In this document: piece after piece, positions 34,389 to 43,447 of the stretch
Layout of the letters: every line of letters begins with the position of its first letter
Position numbering within the stretch: the stretch's first letter is position 1
From: Psychroserpens damuponensis
GTDB taxonomy: Bacteria > Bacteroidota > Bacteroidia > Flavobacteriales > Flavobacteriaceae
Assembly (NCBI RefSeq): GCF_000826655.1
Contig: NZ_JXJO01000004.1
Coordinates: forward strand, 203,356 to 267,355
Direction of reading: 5' to 3'
DNA: 64,000 nucleotides
Program-made: the position numbers and the translations under genes
The notes under the pieces: model-generated
The model's database searches: none
What the model was told of the DNA's origin: nothing
The model's input: only the letters and a program-made list of their open reading frames with translations

Positions 34389-35174
34389 ATGGATATATTA
34401 CAAAAAATAGTAAACGACAAACGCATAGAAGTTAACCTTCGTAAGCAACTCATTCCTATAAAACAACTAGAGCAATCTATCCTATTTGAAAGAGATACGT
34501 TTTCGTTATCCGAAAAACTAAAAGTAAGCACTACAGGAATCATTGCAGAACACAAAAGACGATCGCCTTCAAAACAAGTTATTAATCATGATTTAAATGT
34601 TTTTGATGTTGCCAAAGGTTATGAAAGTGCAGGTGTTTGTGGAATGTCTGTATTGACAGATGGTAAATATTTTGGAGGTAGTCTAGACGATTTACTCACA
34701 GCAAGAGCAAGTTGTAATTTACCTCTATTAAGAAAAGAGTTTATTATTGACGAGTATCAAATTATAGAAGCCAAAGCATATGGAGCCGATGTCATTTTAC
34801 TCATTGCAGCAATTTTAACAAAAGCTGAAATTAAACAGTTTTCTGAACTCGCTAAAACACTACATTTAGATGTTTTACTAGAAGTGCACAATGAAAAAGA
34901 ACTGCATAAATCTTTAATGCCAAGTCTAGATATGTTAGGCGTTAATAATAGAAATTTAAAAACATTTACAGTTAGTCTAGAAATCAGCAAGCAATTAAGT
35001 GAATTGATTCCAAACGATTTTGTAAAAGTATCTGAAAGCGGTATAAGTAATATTAACGCTATAAAAACTTTACAACCTTATGGCTACAAAGGGTTTTTAA
35101 TAGGAGAGAATTTTATGAAAACTGATAATGCAGGAGACAGTGCTAAACAATTTATTAAAGACTTACAATCATGA
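34389..35174 (+). CDS. trpC: Indole-3-glycerol phosphate synthase
   Basis: 261 residues from ATG 34389; an upstream ATG at 34338 would add residues not found in the family, so the later start is used. Beta/alpha barrel with IAEHKRRSPSKQVI, the Lys of LLRKEFIIDEYQI, LGVNNRNLKTF and SESGISN. Closes the indole ring. It overlaps trpF by four bases; the 123-bp gap to trpD contains no gene. Confidence 0.95.
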   Translation: MDILQKIVNDKRIEVNLRKQLIPIKQLEQSILFERDTFSLSEKLKVSTTGIIAEHKRRSPSKQVINHDLNVFDVAKGYESAGVCGMSVLTDGKYFGGSLDDLLTARASCNLPLLRKEFIIDEYQIIEAKAYGADVILLIAAILTKAEIKQFSELAKTLHLDVLLEVHNEKELHKSLMPSLDMLGVNNRNLKTFTVSLEISKQLSELIPNDFVKVSESGISNINAIKTLQPYGYKGFLIGENFMKTDNAGDSAKQFIKDLQS

Positions 35175-35806
35175 AAATAAAAGTCTGCGGAATGAAAAAT
35201 GAAAGCAACATCTTAGATGTTTCACAATTACATCCAGATTTTATGGGTTTCATTTTTTACAAAAAATCACCACGTTATTTTAATGGTACCATTCCTAAGT
35301 TATCAAAAGACATTCAAAAAATTGGTGTTTTTGTAAATGAAACCTATGATTATATCAAAGGAATCGTCAACAAACATAACTTACAAGGCGTACAATTACA
35401 TGGTAATGAATCTCCAGAATTATGTAAACAACTACAAGACCTAAATTGTATAGTTATAAAAGTATTTTCTATTAAAGACACTTTTGACTTTAAAAGCTTA
35501 GAACCTTATGAGAATGTTTGCGATTACTATTTGTTTGATACCAAAGGAAAGCAACCTGGAGGAAATGGCTATACGTTTGATTGGAGTGTTTTAAAAAATT
35601 ACACCTCTATAAAACCCTATTTTTTAAGTGGCGGAATTGGGCTAAATGAAACACATCAAATCGCTACATTTTTAAAAAGACCCGAAGCTATATTTTGCCA
35701 TGCAATAGATGTAAATAGCAAATTTGAAAACAACCAAGGGTTAAAAATTGTAGATAAATTAGAAACGTTTAAAAATGTAATTCAGAGCAACGTAAAAAAT
35801 CTTTAA
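35171..35806 (+). CDS. trpF: Phosphoribosylanthranilate isomerase
   Basis: 211 residues. KVCGMKN at the N-terminus carries the catalytic Cys, GVFVNE and the phosphate-binding FLSGGIGLNE are present, and the general-acid region DTKGKQPGGNGYTFDW is conserved. It performs the Amadori rearrangement between TrpD and TrpC. Overlaps trpC by four bases (ATGA). Confidence 0.95.
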   Translation: MKIKVCGMKNESNILDVSQLHPDFMGFIFYKKSPRYFNGTIPKLSKDIQKIGVFVNETYDYIKGIVNKHNLQGVQLHGNESPELCKQLQDLNCIVIKVFSIKDTFDFKSLEPYENVCDYYLFDTKGKQPGGNGYTFDWSVLKNYTSIKPYFLSGGIGLNETHQIATFLKRPEAIFCHAIDVNSKFENNQGLKIVDKLETFKNVIQSNVKNL

Positions 35807-35811
35807 TAGAG

Positions 35812-35836
35812 ATGCAAGTTTAGCGCTGCATGACAA
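35812..35836. repeat. Degenerate hairpin repeat before trpB
   Basis: GATGCAAGTTTAGCGCTGCATG forms a short imperfect inverted repeat (ATGCA / TGCAT) between trpF and trpB, similar in form to the other hairpin repeats in this operon. Weak. Confidence 0.35.
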
Positions 35837-35848
35837 AAACATATAATA

Positions 35849-37030
35849 ATGACATACAACATCAACGACGAAGGCTATTATGGAGAATTTGGAGGTGCAT
35901 ACATCCCAGAAATGCTCTATCCAAACGTAGAAGAGTTACGACAAAACTACCTCAAAATAATGGCAGAACCTTCTTTCAAAGAAGAATTTGACCAATTATT
36001 AAAAGATTATGTTGGTCGCCCTTCTCCACTCTATTTTGCCAAGCGATTAAGCGAAAAGTATACTACAAAAATCTATCTCAAACGTGAAGATTTAAATCAT
36101 ACTGGCGCACATAAAGTGAACAATACTATCGGCCAAATTTTAATGGCAAAACGCTTAGGCAAAACAAGAATTATTGCCGAAACTGGAGCAGGACAACATG
36201 GTGTAGCAACGGCAACTGTTTGTGCTTTAATGGGCATTAAATGCATTGTTTATATGGGAGAAATTGATATTACTCGCCAGGCACCAAACGTAGCTCGCAT
36301 GAAAATGTTAGGAGCCGAAGTAAGACCAGCACTATCTGGAAGTCGCACGCTTAAAGATGCCACCAATGAAGCCATTCGCGACTGGATAAACAATCCTGTA
36401 GACACACATTATATTATTGGTAGCGTAGTTGGTCCTCATCCTTATCCAGATATGGTGGCGCGTTTTCAGGCTATAGTTTCCAAAGAAATTCAATGGCAAC
36501 TAAAAGATAAAGAAGGGACTACAAAACCAAATTACGTCATTGCTTGCGTTGGTGGAGGCAGTAATGCTGCTGGTGCTTATTACCATTATTTAGACGATAC
36601 AGATGTTAAACTCATTGCGGTTGAAGCTGCAGGTAAAGGCATTCATTCTGGTGAAAGCGCTGCGACGTCTGTTTTAGGTCGCGAAGGTATTATTCATGGT
36701 AGTAAAACCTTACTAATGCAAACTAACGACGGGCAAATTACCGAGCCTTACTCCATTTCGGCAGGTTTAGATTATCCTGGTGTTGGGCCAATGCATGCAC
36801 ATTTGTACAAATCTGGTCGTGCTGAATTTATCTCGATTACAGATGATCAAGCCATGACTGCTGGTTTAGAATTAAGTCAGTTAGAAGGTATCATTCCTGC
36901 CATTGAAAGCTCTCACGCCTTTGCTGTTTTTGAACAGAAAACATTTAAACCAGATGATATTGTCGTGATTAATTTATCAGGTCGAGGTGATAAAGATTTA
37001 CAAAATTATATTGAACATTTCAAATTGTAG
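35849..37030 (+). CDS. trpB: Tryptophan synthase beta chain
   Basis: 393 residues. The PLP Lys is in HTGAHKVNN, and ETGAGQHGVATAT, the phosphate-binding CVGGGSNAAGAYY and NLSGRGDKD are standard TrpB motifs. It condenses indole with serine to tryptophan, channelling indole from TrpA. The start at 35849 gives the family N-terminus (YGEFGGAYIPEML). Confidence 0.97.
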   Translation: MTYNINDEGYYGEFGGAYIPEMLYPNVEELRQNYLKIMAEPSFKEEFDQLLKDYVGRPSPLYFAKRLSEKYTTKIYLKREDLNHTGAHKVNNTIGQILMAKRLGKTRIIAETGAGQHGVATATVCALMGIKCIVYMGEIDITRQAPNVARMKMLGAEVRPALSGSRTLKDATNEAIRDWINNPVDTHYIIGSVVGPHPYPDMVARFQAIVSKEIQWQLKDKEGTTKPNYVIACVGGGSNAAGAYYHYLDDTDVKLIAVEAAGKGIHSGESAATSVLGREGIIHGSKTLLMQTNDGQITEPYSISAGLDYPGVGPMHAHLYKSGRAEFISITDDQAMTAGLELSQLEGIIPAIESSHAFAVFEQKTFKPDDIVVINLSGRGDKDLQNYIEHFKL

Positions 37031-37036
37031 AATTAT

Positions 37037-37119
37037 GGCGTTACCACAAGGGTCAGGCTTTCGGCTATATCTTTTTTGCTTTTAATGGCAAAAAAGGATG
37101 CCGCCTCAATCCTTAACGC
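37037..37119 (-). repeat. Intergenic repeat element GCGTTAAGGAT...GGTAACGCC, copy 2
   Basis: Read on the minus strand: GCGTTAAGGATTGAGGCGG ... AGCCTGACCCTTGTGGTAAC followed by GCC. It shares both ends and the AGCCTGACC marker with 9282-9357; the interior differs (here with GCAAAAAAGATATAGCCG). It lies between trpB and trpA. Confidence 0.8.
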
Positions 37120-37140
37120 AAAACCGAACTAAATTTCGTC

Positions 37141-37161
37141 ATGCTGAACTTGCTTCAGCAT
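37141..37161. repeat. REP-like palindrome ATGCTGAA-TTCAGCAT
   Basis: Perfect 8-bp arms around CTTGC, preceded by CGTC and followed by CTCA. I recognise GTCATGCTGAACTTG...CAGCATCTC as a scattered flavobacterial repeat. In the trpB-trpA gap. Confidence 0.6.
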
Positions 37162-37188
37162 CTCACAAGAAATAAAAACAATAATAAT

Positions 37189-37217
37189 GTGACCCTCAAA
37201 TAAATTCAGGGTGACGA
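37189..37217. repeat. Short palindromic repeat before trpA
   Basis: GTGACCCT ... AGGGTGAC, an inverted repeat with 5-bp core arms ACCCT / AGGGT. An in-frame GTG inside it (37211) is not the trpA start. Confidence 0.45.
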
Positions 37218-37228
37218 CTCAAGTAAAC

Positions 37229-37993
37229 ATGAACAGAATAAATCAAAAACTAAAAGAAGACAAAAAACTTCTATCTATTTACTTTTCCGCAGGATATCCA
37301 AACCTCAACGATACAGTATCTATCATTGAAAACTTAGAAAAAAGTGATATTGACATGATAGAAATAGGATTACCGTTTAGTGATCCATTAGCAGATGGAC
37401 CAACTATACAAGCAAGTTCTACACAAGCTTTAAAAAATGGAATGACCACTGATATTCTTTTTAGTCAATTAAAAGACATTCGAAAAACGGTTTCTATACC
37501 ATTAATAATTATGGGCTATTTTAACCCTATACTGCAATATGGTGTCGAGGCATTCTGTAAAAAATGCCAAGAGATTGGTATCGACGGACTCATAATACCT
37601 GATTTACCTGTAGATGTTTATAATGAGCAGTATAAATCCATTTTTCAGAAATATGGCTTAATAAATGTGTTTTTAATTACACCTCAAACATCTATGGAGC
37701 GTATTAGGTTTATTGATTCTATTTCCGAAGGATTTATATATATGGTAAGTAGCGCTAGTGTGACAGGAGGTCGCTCTGGTTTTGGAGATGAGCAAACGTC
37801 ATACTTTAAACGCATTGCTGATATGAATCTTAAAAACCCGCAAATCGTAGGTTTTGGTATTTCTACCAATGAAACATTTAAGCAAGCAACGCAATATGCA
37901 AAAGGCGCTATTATTGGAAGTGCATTTATTAAACATTTAGACAAAAACCGTTTATCTAAAATTTCAGAATTTACAACTTCAATATTGAATTAA
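37229..37993 (+). CDS. trpA: Tryptophan synthase alpha chain
   Basis: 254 residues from ATG 37229; the in-frame GTG at 37211 falls in a repeat and is rejected. Catalytic Glu and Asp are in DMIEIGLPFSDPLADGPTIQ. LLSIYFSAGYPNL at the start and SSASVTGGRSGF with GFGISTNE (phosphate site) are conserved. It splits indoleglycerol phosphate into indole for TrpB. Last gene of the operon. Confidence 0.96.
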   Translation: MNRINQKLKEDKKLLSIYFSAGYPNLNDTVSIIENLEKSDIDMIEIGLPFSDPLADGPTIQASSTQALKNGMTTDILFSQLKDIRKTVSIPLIIMGYFNPILQYGVEAFCKKCQEIGIDGLIIPDLPVDVYNEQYKSIFQKYGLINVFLITPQTSMERIRFIDSISEGFIYMVSSASVTGGRSGFGDEQTSYFKRIADMNLKNPQIVGFGISTNETFKQATQYAKGAIIGSAFIKHLDKNRLSKISEFTTSILN

Positions 37994-38032
37994 ATTCTAT
38001 ATTTGGAAATAACTAACCAATAAATTAAGAAT

Positions 38033-38419
38033 ATGAAATGGTATTTAAAAGTCGTAAGAGATAATTACGCAAACTTTAATGGAAGAGCAAGACGTAAGGA
38101 GTACTGGATGTTTGTTCTGTTTAATATGATTTTCGCTTATGGTGGAATGATAATTTTAGGATTATTAGCTGCTGCTTTAGAAAGTCCGTTTATTTTGTTA
38201 ATCGTTTATATCTATCTTTTTGCTGTTATGATTCCTTCAATTGCAGTTGCAGTGAGAAGAATGCATGATGTTGGAAAAAGTGGATGGTATATATTAATTC
38301 CTATTTACAGTCTTATTCTTGTTTTAACTGAAGGTGATAAAGGAACTAACCAATATGGTCCTGATCCAAAATCGGCAGATAATGAAGAAATTAACACAAT
38401 AGGTACTAAAGAAATTTAA
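38033..38419 (+). CDS. DUF805 family membrane protein (copy 1)
   Basis: 128 residues: NYANFNGRARRKEYWMFVLFN at the N-terminus, three or four membrane segments, and VRRMHDVGKSGWYILIPIY followed by TEGDKGTNQYGPDPK. This is the DUF805 pattern (YhaH/YhaI type). The family is widespread without known function. A paralogue follows 113 bp downstream. It stands after the trp operon with its own terminator. Confidence 0.88.
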   Translation: MKWYLKVVRDNYANFNGRARRKEYWMFVLFNMIFAYGGMIILGLLAAALESPFILLIVYIYLFAVMIPSIAVAVRRMHDVGKSGWYILIPIYSLILVLTEGDKGTNQYGPDPKSADNEEINTIGTKEI

Positions 38420-38443
38420 TAATTTCTCTGTATTATAAATAAG

Positions 38444-38472
38444 AACCTACTTCAAAAGAGTAGGTTTTTTTT
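38444..38472 (+). terminator. Terminator between the DUF805 genes
   Basis: Stem AACCTACT / AGTAGGTT, 7-base loop, followed by T8. Confidence 0.85.
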
Positions 38473-38532
38473 ATTCAAAAAAATGAACTACTATTAAATA
38501 TATGTTTGATATTTATAATCTAAAATTTATAT

Positions 38533-38940
38533 ATGTATTGGTATTTACAAGTGATTAGATATAATTATGCCAATTTCTCAGGACGTGCAAGACGTAAAGA
38601 GTACTGGATGTTTGTTTTAATTCAGCTTATCATAGTTATATTAGTAATAATGTATCAATCTTTTGTTGACGATTTATTTGATACACCAATTGTAGGCACA
38701 CTCTTGGGTATTTATATTTTGGCAACATTAATTCCGTGGCTAGCTCTCAATGTTAGACGAATGCATGATATTGGCAAAAGTGGTGGTTACGTATTTATTA
38801 ATTTAATTCCGGTCATTGGTCGCATTTGGTATATAATTCTTGTAGCTACCGAAGGAGAATTTGGTGCTAATAATTATGGGCCAGATCCAAAATTAGATTA
38901 TTCTGATGATATCGATGACATAGGTAGGATAGACGAATAA
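38533..38940 (+). CDS. DUF805 family membrane protein (copy 2)
   Basis: 135 residues, closely related to the gene at 38033: NYANFSGRARRKEYWMFVLIQ, VRRMHDIGKSGGYVFINLIP and TEGEFGANNYGPDPK. The N-terminal 30 codons are similar at DNA level, so this is a tandem duplication that has diverged. A terminator lies between the copies, so they are probably expressed separately. Confidence 0.88.
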   Translation: MYWYLQVIRYNYANFSGRARRKEYWMFVLIQLIIVILVIMYQSFVDDLFDTPIVGTLLGIYILATLIPWLALNVRRMHDIGKSGGYVFINLIPVIGRIWYIILVATEGEFGANNYGPDPKLDYSDDIDDIGRIDE

Positions 38941-39115
38941 CAATGCCCTTGACTACTACCAATTCCTATTAATTTTTATAAAAGCCTTAAAATCCACACG
39001 TTAAACTTTAGGTTTTAACAAAACTTAACAACATAAACTCAAGTTTTAAGAGAATTTAAACAGCCCTTTTCAGTCTTATGTATTATATTAAGAATGAATC
39101 AAAAAAAAGAAAGAC

Positions 39116-39262
39116 ATGGGAATTATTAAAGACAATAAAAAATTTAAAAGAACAACAACGCAATCTACTCCAACCAATCCTGAAGGCGTAGCTAAGAAAA
39201 CAAATACTAAAGATTTTAAAATCGATAGTACAACCATAAAAGAGCAGCAAAATAAGAGTTAA
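39116..39262 (+). CDS. Small basic protein of 48 residues
   Basis: Open frame MGIIKDNKKFKRTTTQSTPT continuing through NPEGVAKKTNTKDFKI to a TAA at 39260. It is rich in Lys, Thr and Asn with no hydrophobic core, so probably disordered. It fills the 385-bp gap after the second DUF805 gene and is followed by a strong terminator. Codon use looks like its neighbours. No homologue recognised. Confidence 0.45.
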   Translation: MGIIKDNKKFKRTTTQSTPTNPEGVAKKTNTKDFKIDSTTIKEQQNKS

Positions 39263-39283
39263 TCTTTTTTGCCCTCAACACAG

Positions 39284-39318
39284 TAAAAGCCTAAATTATT
39301 AATTAATTTAGGCTTTTA
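39284..39318. terminator. Strong hairpin terminator upstream of trmL
   Basis: Perfect 15-bp stem TAAAAGCCTAAATTA / TAATTTAGGCTTTTA with a 5-base loop, ending 7 bp before the trmL start. Confidence 0.8.
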
Positions 39319-39325
39319 TTATTTT

Positions 39326-39778
39326 ATGGCATTAAACATCGTTTTATTTGAACCCGAAATTCCAAACAATACGGGTAATATTGGTAGGCTAGCTCTAGCA
39401 TCTGGCTCTAAATTGCACTTAGTAAAACCCTTCGGTTTTGAAATAAGTGATAGTCGGCTAAAACGTGCTGGATTAGATTATTGGCAGCATTTAGATGTTA
39501 TGATCTATGAATCTATTGAGGCCTTTTTCAGTATAAACACAAATAAACATTTCGCTTTTTTTTCTAGTCACGGGACGCAATCACATTGGGATATTCCATT
39601 TAAAGACGACATGTTTTTAATCTTCGGAAAAGAATCGGCTGGTTTACCAAAATCTATAGTTGAAAATCAAACAGAACAGCTCTACAAAATCCCTTTATAT
39701 AGCAAACATATTAGAAGTTTGAACTTAGCAAATGCTGTTAGCATTGTCATATATGAAGGATTGAGACAATTACAATAA
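39326..39778 (+). CDS. trmL: tRNA (cytidine/uridine-2'-O-)-methyltransferase
   Basis: 150-residue SPOUT methyltransferase. FEPEIPNNTGNIGRLALASGS, KRAGLDYWQH and FGKESAGLP with the knot-forming IRSLNLANAVSIVIYEGLRQL match TrmL (YibK), which 2'-O-methylates the wobble base of tRNA-Leu with S-adenosylmethionine. The minus-strand cluster on its right converges on it with one base between. Confidence 0.93.
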   Translation: MALNIVLFEPEIPNNTGNIGRLALASGSKLHLVKPFGFEISDSRLKRAGLDYWQHLDVMIYESIEAFFSINTNKHFAFFSSHGTQSHWDIPFKDDMFLIFGKESAGLPKSIVENQTEQLYKIPLYSKHIRSLNLANAVSIVIYEGLRQLQ

Positions 39779-39779
39779 G

Positions 39780-40004
39780 TTAACGTTTATTTTTGAGCAT
39801 ATTTAAATACATATGTTCAACCTTGGTTCTCGCCCAAGGTGTGCGTCTTAAAAACTTTAAACTAGATTTCACTGAAGGATTATCGTTAAAACATCTAATA
39901 TTTATGATGGTTCCCATATATTCCCAACCATAATGAGCTTCTAAATCGGTAACAATTTGCTCTAATTTAATGCCATGTAGCGGATTATTTTTTTGAGTTT
40001 CCAT
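39780..40004 (-). CDS. VF530 family small DNA-binding protein (DUF2132)
   Basis: 74 residues: NNPLHGIKLEQIVTDLEAHYGW, FNDNPSVKSSLKFLRRTPWARTKVE, the characteristic VF530 sequence. A family member from Vibrio fischeri has a solved small fold related to DNA binding; function is unknown. It directly follows the 40005 gene on the minus strand. Confidence 0.87.
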   Translation of the reverse strand: METQKNNPLHGIKLEQIVTDLEAHYGWEYMGTIINIRCFNDNPSVKSSLKFLRRTPWARTKVEHMYLNMLKNKR

Positions 40005-40220
40005 TTACAGTGATTCAACCATTTTCTTAATCTTTACCGCCTTTTCAAAATGATCAAGCTTATGCGTTTCAATCCACCATGTTGCCGCTTCCATCAATAG
40101 CTCTGGAGTTTCATTTTTATTTTTAAAAAACGCATAGAAAGACAAACCGACGTTATCTCCTTTTTGTGCAATCTTTTGATCACAAACAGCTATTATTTTT
40201 TGTTTTAAAACTGGAGTCAT
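40005..40220 (-). CDS. Small DUF6500-like protein
   Basis: 71 residues: MTPVLKQKIIAVCDQKIAQK then GLSFYAFFKNKNETPELLMEAATWWIETHKLDHFEKA, which I recall as the DUF6500 family, small helical proteins of unknown function. It lies two bases after the helicase stop and abuts the VF530 gene, forming a three-gene minus-strand operon. Confidence 0.65.
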   Translation of the reverse strand: MTPVLKQKIIAVCDQKIAQKGDNVGLSFYAFFKNKNETPELLMEAATWWIETHKLDHFEKAVKIKKMVESL

Positions 40221-40222
40221 TA

Positions 40223-41539
40223 CTAGTTACGTCTATCGTTTCGTCGTCTAGAATTACCGCTTTTATTTCGGTTGGAGCCACTTCTATTACCTCCTGAGTT
40301 TCCTCCTGAGTTTCCACTAGAATTTCTAGAATTAGAATTTCGGCTTCTATTGCCTCCACCTCTTTGTCTACCTTGGCCTTGTTTAATTGGCTCTGTAGAT
40401 GCATTTGGATCTGGTTCAAAACCTTCAACAATTTCTACTTCTATTTTCTCACCAATAAGTTTTTCTATACTACGCAAATAGCTAGTTTCATCTGCACTAA
40501 CCAACGACATCGCTTTACCATTAGCTCCTGCTCTACCAGTTCTACCAATACGATGAACATAATCTTCAGAAATATTAGGCAATTCAAAGTTTACAACGTG
40601 TGGCAATAACGGTATATCCAATCCACGTGCCGCAATATCTGTAGCCACCATGACTCTTACTTTTCCGCTTTTAAAACCAGCCAATGCCTTTGTTCGCGCA
40701 CCTTGACTTTTATTACCATGAATAGCTGCAGCTGTAATTCCTGATGAAATAAGCTTCTTAGTTAATTTATTAGCACCATGTTTTGTTCTGGTAAAAACAA
40801 GGGCTTGTTTCCAGTTTCCTTCGGAAATGAGCTTAACCAACAACCCAGTCTTTTTTCCTTTAGCCACACGAAACACCTTTTGAGAAATAGCCTCGACTGT
40901 TGAATTATCTGGAGTTGCTTCTACTTGTACAGGATTATTTAAAATGCCGTTAGCTAATTTTCTAATATCTTTAGAGAATGTGGCAGAAAACATCAAATTT
41001 TGACGTTTCTCTGGCATCACTTTCATGACTTTTTCGATATCTCTAAGAAAACCCATATCTAACATGCGATCTGCTTCATCTAAAATAAATACTTCAACGC
41101 GTTTAAGAGAAAGTAAATTTTGACTGTGTAAATCTAATAATCGTCCAGGTGTTGCAACCAAAACATCTACGCCACGACGAATGGCAGCTGCTTGTGGCTT
41201 TTGATTTACACCTCCAAAAATTACGGTACTTCTAATATCTAAAAACTCGCTGTACTCCAAAACACTTTGATGTACTTGCGCTGCAAGTTCTCGTGTTGGT
41301 GTTAAAATTAAAGCACGAATTGGTCTAAATTTTGCTTTAGGGTTTTCAGATAAATAATGTAATAATGGCAACGTAAAACCTGCTGTTTTACCAGTTCCTG
41401 TTTGAGCCGAAGCCAATACATCGCGTCCTTCTAAAACTGGAGGAATTGCTTTTTCTTGAATTGGACTTGGTGTAGTGTATCCTTTTTTACTAATAGCTTT
41501 TAGTAAAGGCTCAGATAAGCCTAAAGATTGAAATGACAT
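40223..41539 (-). CDS. DEAD-box ATP-dependent RNA helicase (RhlE-like)
   Basis: 438 residues. Q-motif GYTTPSPIQ, Walker A AQTGTGKT (45-52), [12 protein letters not shown] in [18 protein letters not shown] in FSATF, and [10 protein letters not shown] near 330. The C-terminal 55 residues are Gly, Asn, Ser and Arg repeats ([14 protein letters not shown]), an RNA-binding tail. It unwinds short RNA helices in ribosome assembly or RNA turnover; RhlE is the nearest type by motif. Lead gene of a minus-strand cluster. Confidence 0.93.
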   Translation of the reverse strand: MSFQSLGLSEPLLKAISKKGYTTPSPIQEKAIPPVLEGRDVLASAQTGTGKTAGFTLPLLHYLSENPKAKFRPIRALILTPTRELAAQVHQSVLEYSEFLDIRSTVIFGGVNQKPQAAAIRRGVDVLVATPGRLLDLHSQNLLSLKRVEVFILDEADRMLDMGFLRDIEKVMKVMPEKRQNLMFSATFSKDIRKLANGILNNPVQVEATPDNSTVEAISQKVFRVAKGKKTGLLVKLISEGNWKQALVFTRTKHGANKLTKKLISSGITAAAIHGNKSQGARTKALAGFKSGKVRVMVATDIAARGLDIPLLPHVVNFELPNISEDYVHRIGRTGRAGANGKAMSLVSADETSYLRSIEKLIGEKIEVEIVEGFEPDPNASTEPIKQGQGRQRGGGNRSRNSNSRNSSGNSGGNSGGNRSGSNRNKSGNSRRRNDRRN

Positions 41540-41794
41540 ATATGTATTTTGGTCAAATTAGTGTTTAAATGACCTTCTGTGTAATAAGCGTCATTTTCTG
41601 TTGTGCGCAAATGTAAGGCTATTTTAGGCGAAAGCAGTATTTAGGTTGATATTCTCGAAAAAACAACAGAACTTTATCTCATAGCAAGCAGTGATTATTT
41701 CAAATAACAATAATTTAGCATATTAACCTTGATTAAAACGCGATACACTGTAACGACTCCAAAAATATATGCTCTTTAAAAGAAAACCAATACC

Positions 41795-43447
41795 ATGAAT
41801 AGAATAGCATTGATTTTTACAGTATCCTCATTTTACCTTCTAGCAACTCAAGTGAACTCTCAAAATATAGAAGCTGATATTGACAAACTTTACCAAGTAG
41901 ATCCTAACCAACCTGGATGTTCTATTGCAGTATATGAAGGCGATGAAATAATTGTTGAAAAACAGTATGGAAGTTCTAATCTAGATTATAATATTCCTGT
42001 GACAAGTAACACCGTTTTTGATATTGGTTCTATTGGCAAGCAGTTTACAGCTGCTGCCGTTTTATTATTGGAACATCAAGGAAAATTATCTATTAAAGAT
42101 CCAGCTTATAAATACATTGAAAACCTTCCAAAGTATAAAAAAGGAAATCCAACTATTGAGCATTTGCTCAACCAAACAAGTGGTATTAAAGAAGTTGACC
42201 CTTATCTAGAAGTTTGTGATATTGATTGGAGAGATTATATAAGACCTTCAATGATGACTCATATAATCACAAACATTAATGAACTTAATTTTACACCAGG
42301 AGACTACTTTTACTACACAAATACAAACTATATTTTATTAGCTGCTATTATTGAGAAAGCCTCAGGAATGGCATATGAAGACTACGTACAAAAACACATT
42401 TTTGAGCCACTTAAAATGAATCACACCATTGTAAACACAGATGGTTATAGAACGATTGCTAATCGAGCAATTGGTTATACTGAGAGCGACAATCAGTTTT
42501 ATAAAACACATCAATACGGCTTATTGTATATAGGTGATGGACAAATAGTAACGCACCCAAACGATATGTTTAAATGGCATCAAAATTTTAAAAACTCAAC
42601 TATAGGAACTCCAGAAATTTGGAAAAAAATGTGCACAAAAGCGACATTAAATAACGGAACAGTTATAAATTTTGGTTTAGGAGTAGAATTTGAAACACAT
42701 AATGGTTACGAAGCATTAGGGTTTGATGGTATGATTATGAGCGGTTTTGTTTCAAAATACCTTTATTTTCCAGAATTAGACCTTGGTTTTTTCACAACGC
42801 AAAACACTTTTGATTGGGATTTTAAAGATCGGTTTTATAAACTCATTGACGTATTTATACCTAAAAGAACACTAGTAGAACAACACTCGGCCACTAATAA
42901 GGCCATTAATCTCTCAACCCAACAATTACAACGATATGAAGGCTCATATATCTATTATTATAATGATGATGACCTCAAAACAAATACTATAAAAACAGAG
43001 GATCAAAAATTACAAGTGTTAACATTAGATGGCGATATAATTACAGAGCTCATACCAATAGGTGATCATAGGTTTTTGTTTGGAGAGGATGATACATCAA
43101 TAGTAACGTTTAGTTTTATTGACGGTCAAAAACAATTTACATACGATGATTTAGATCATGAAAAGCCAATGCTTTTTAAAACGTTTGAACCTTACGAACA
43201 TTCTGAAAAGGAATTTAAAGAATTTGAAGGACACTATTACAACAAAGCTTTTCAAATTAGCAAAACACTTAAAATAGATGATGGAACGCTTTATTTCTAT
43301 TATAGACATGGTGCTTGGAAAAAAGAAGTAAGCTCTGTATCTAAAGATGTACTTGAAATATCAATAAGTCCGATTGAATTTATTAGAAATCATAACAATG
43401 AAATAGAAGGGTTTCATATTATGGGATTATTATTTGAAAAACTATGA
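41795..43447 (+). CDS. Secreted beta-lactamase-family serine hydrolase
   Basis: 550 residues with signal peptide (cleavage near VNSQ). Class C beta-lactamase-like domain with catalytic SIGK (in FDIGSIGKQFTAAAVLLLEHQGK) and YTN (in FYYTNTNYILLA). A C-terminal region of about 190 residues has beta-rich repeats (QLQRYEGSYIYYY, EFKEFEGHYYN) like the DUF3471-type tail of such hydrolases. It is probably an esterase or peptidase in the envelope rather than an antibiotic-degrading enzyme. It is a single gene. Confidence 0.85.
   Translation: MNRIALIFTVSSFYLLATQVNSQNIEADIDKLYQVDPNQPGCSIAVYEGDEIIVEKQYGSSNLDYNIPVTSNTVFDIGSIGKQFTAAAVLLLEHQGKLSIKDPAYKYIENLPKYKKGNPTIEHLLNQTSGIKEVDPYLEVCDIDWRDYIRPSMMTHIITNINELNFTPGDYFYYTNTNYILLAAIIEKASGMAYEDYVQKHIFEPLKMNHTIVNTDGYRTIANRAIGYTESDNQFYKTHQYGLLYIGDGQIVTHPNDMFKWHQNFKNSTIGTPEIWKKMCTKATLNNGTVINFGLGVEFETHNGYEALGFDGMIMSGFVSKYLYFPELDLGFFTTQNTFDWDFKDRFYKLIDVFIPKRTLVEQHSATNKAINLSTQQLQRYEGSYIYYYNDDDLKTNTIKTEDQKLQVLTLDGDIITELIPIGDHRFLFGEDDTSIVTFSFIDGQKQFTYDDLDHEKPMLFKTFEPYEHSEKEFKEFEGHYYNKAFQISKTLKIDDGTLYFYYRHGAWKKEVSSVSKDVLEISISPIEFIRNHNNEIEGFHIMGLLFEKL

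Noticed and set aside
37211..37228. GTG at 37211 as the trpA start
   Set aside because: It falls in a palindromic repeat; the ATG at 37229 matches the family N-terminus.
38033..38940. Two DUF805 genes as a frame-broken single gene
   Set aside because: Each has its own start, complete domain and stop, with a terminator between them; it is a tandem paralogue pair.
40180..40481. Reading frames on both strands within the helicase 3' end
   Set aside because: They are shadows of the low-complexity Gly/Asn/Arg tail of the DEAD-box helicase.
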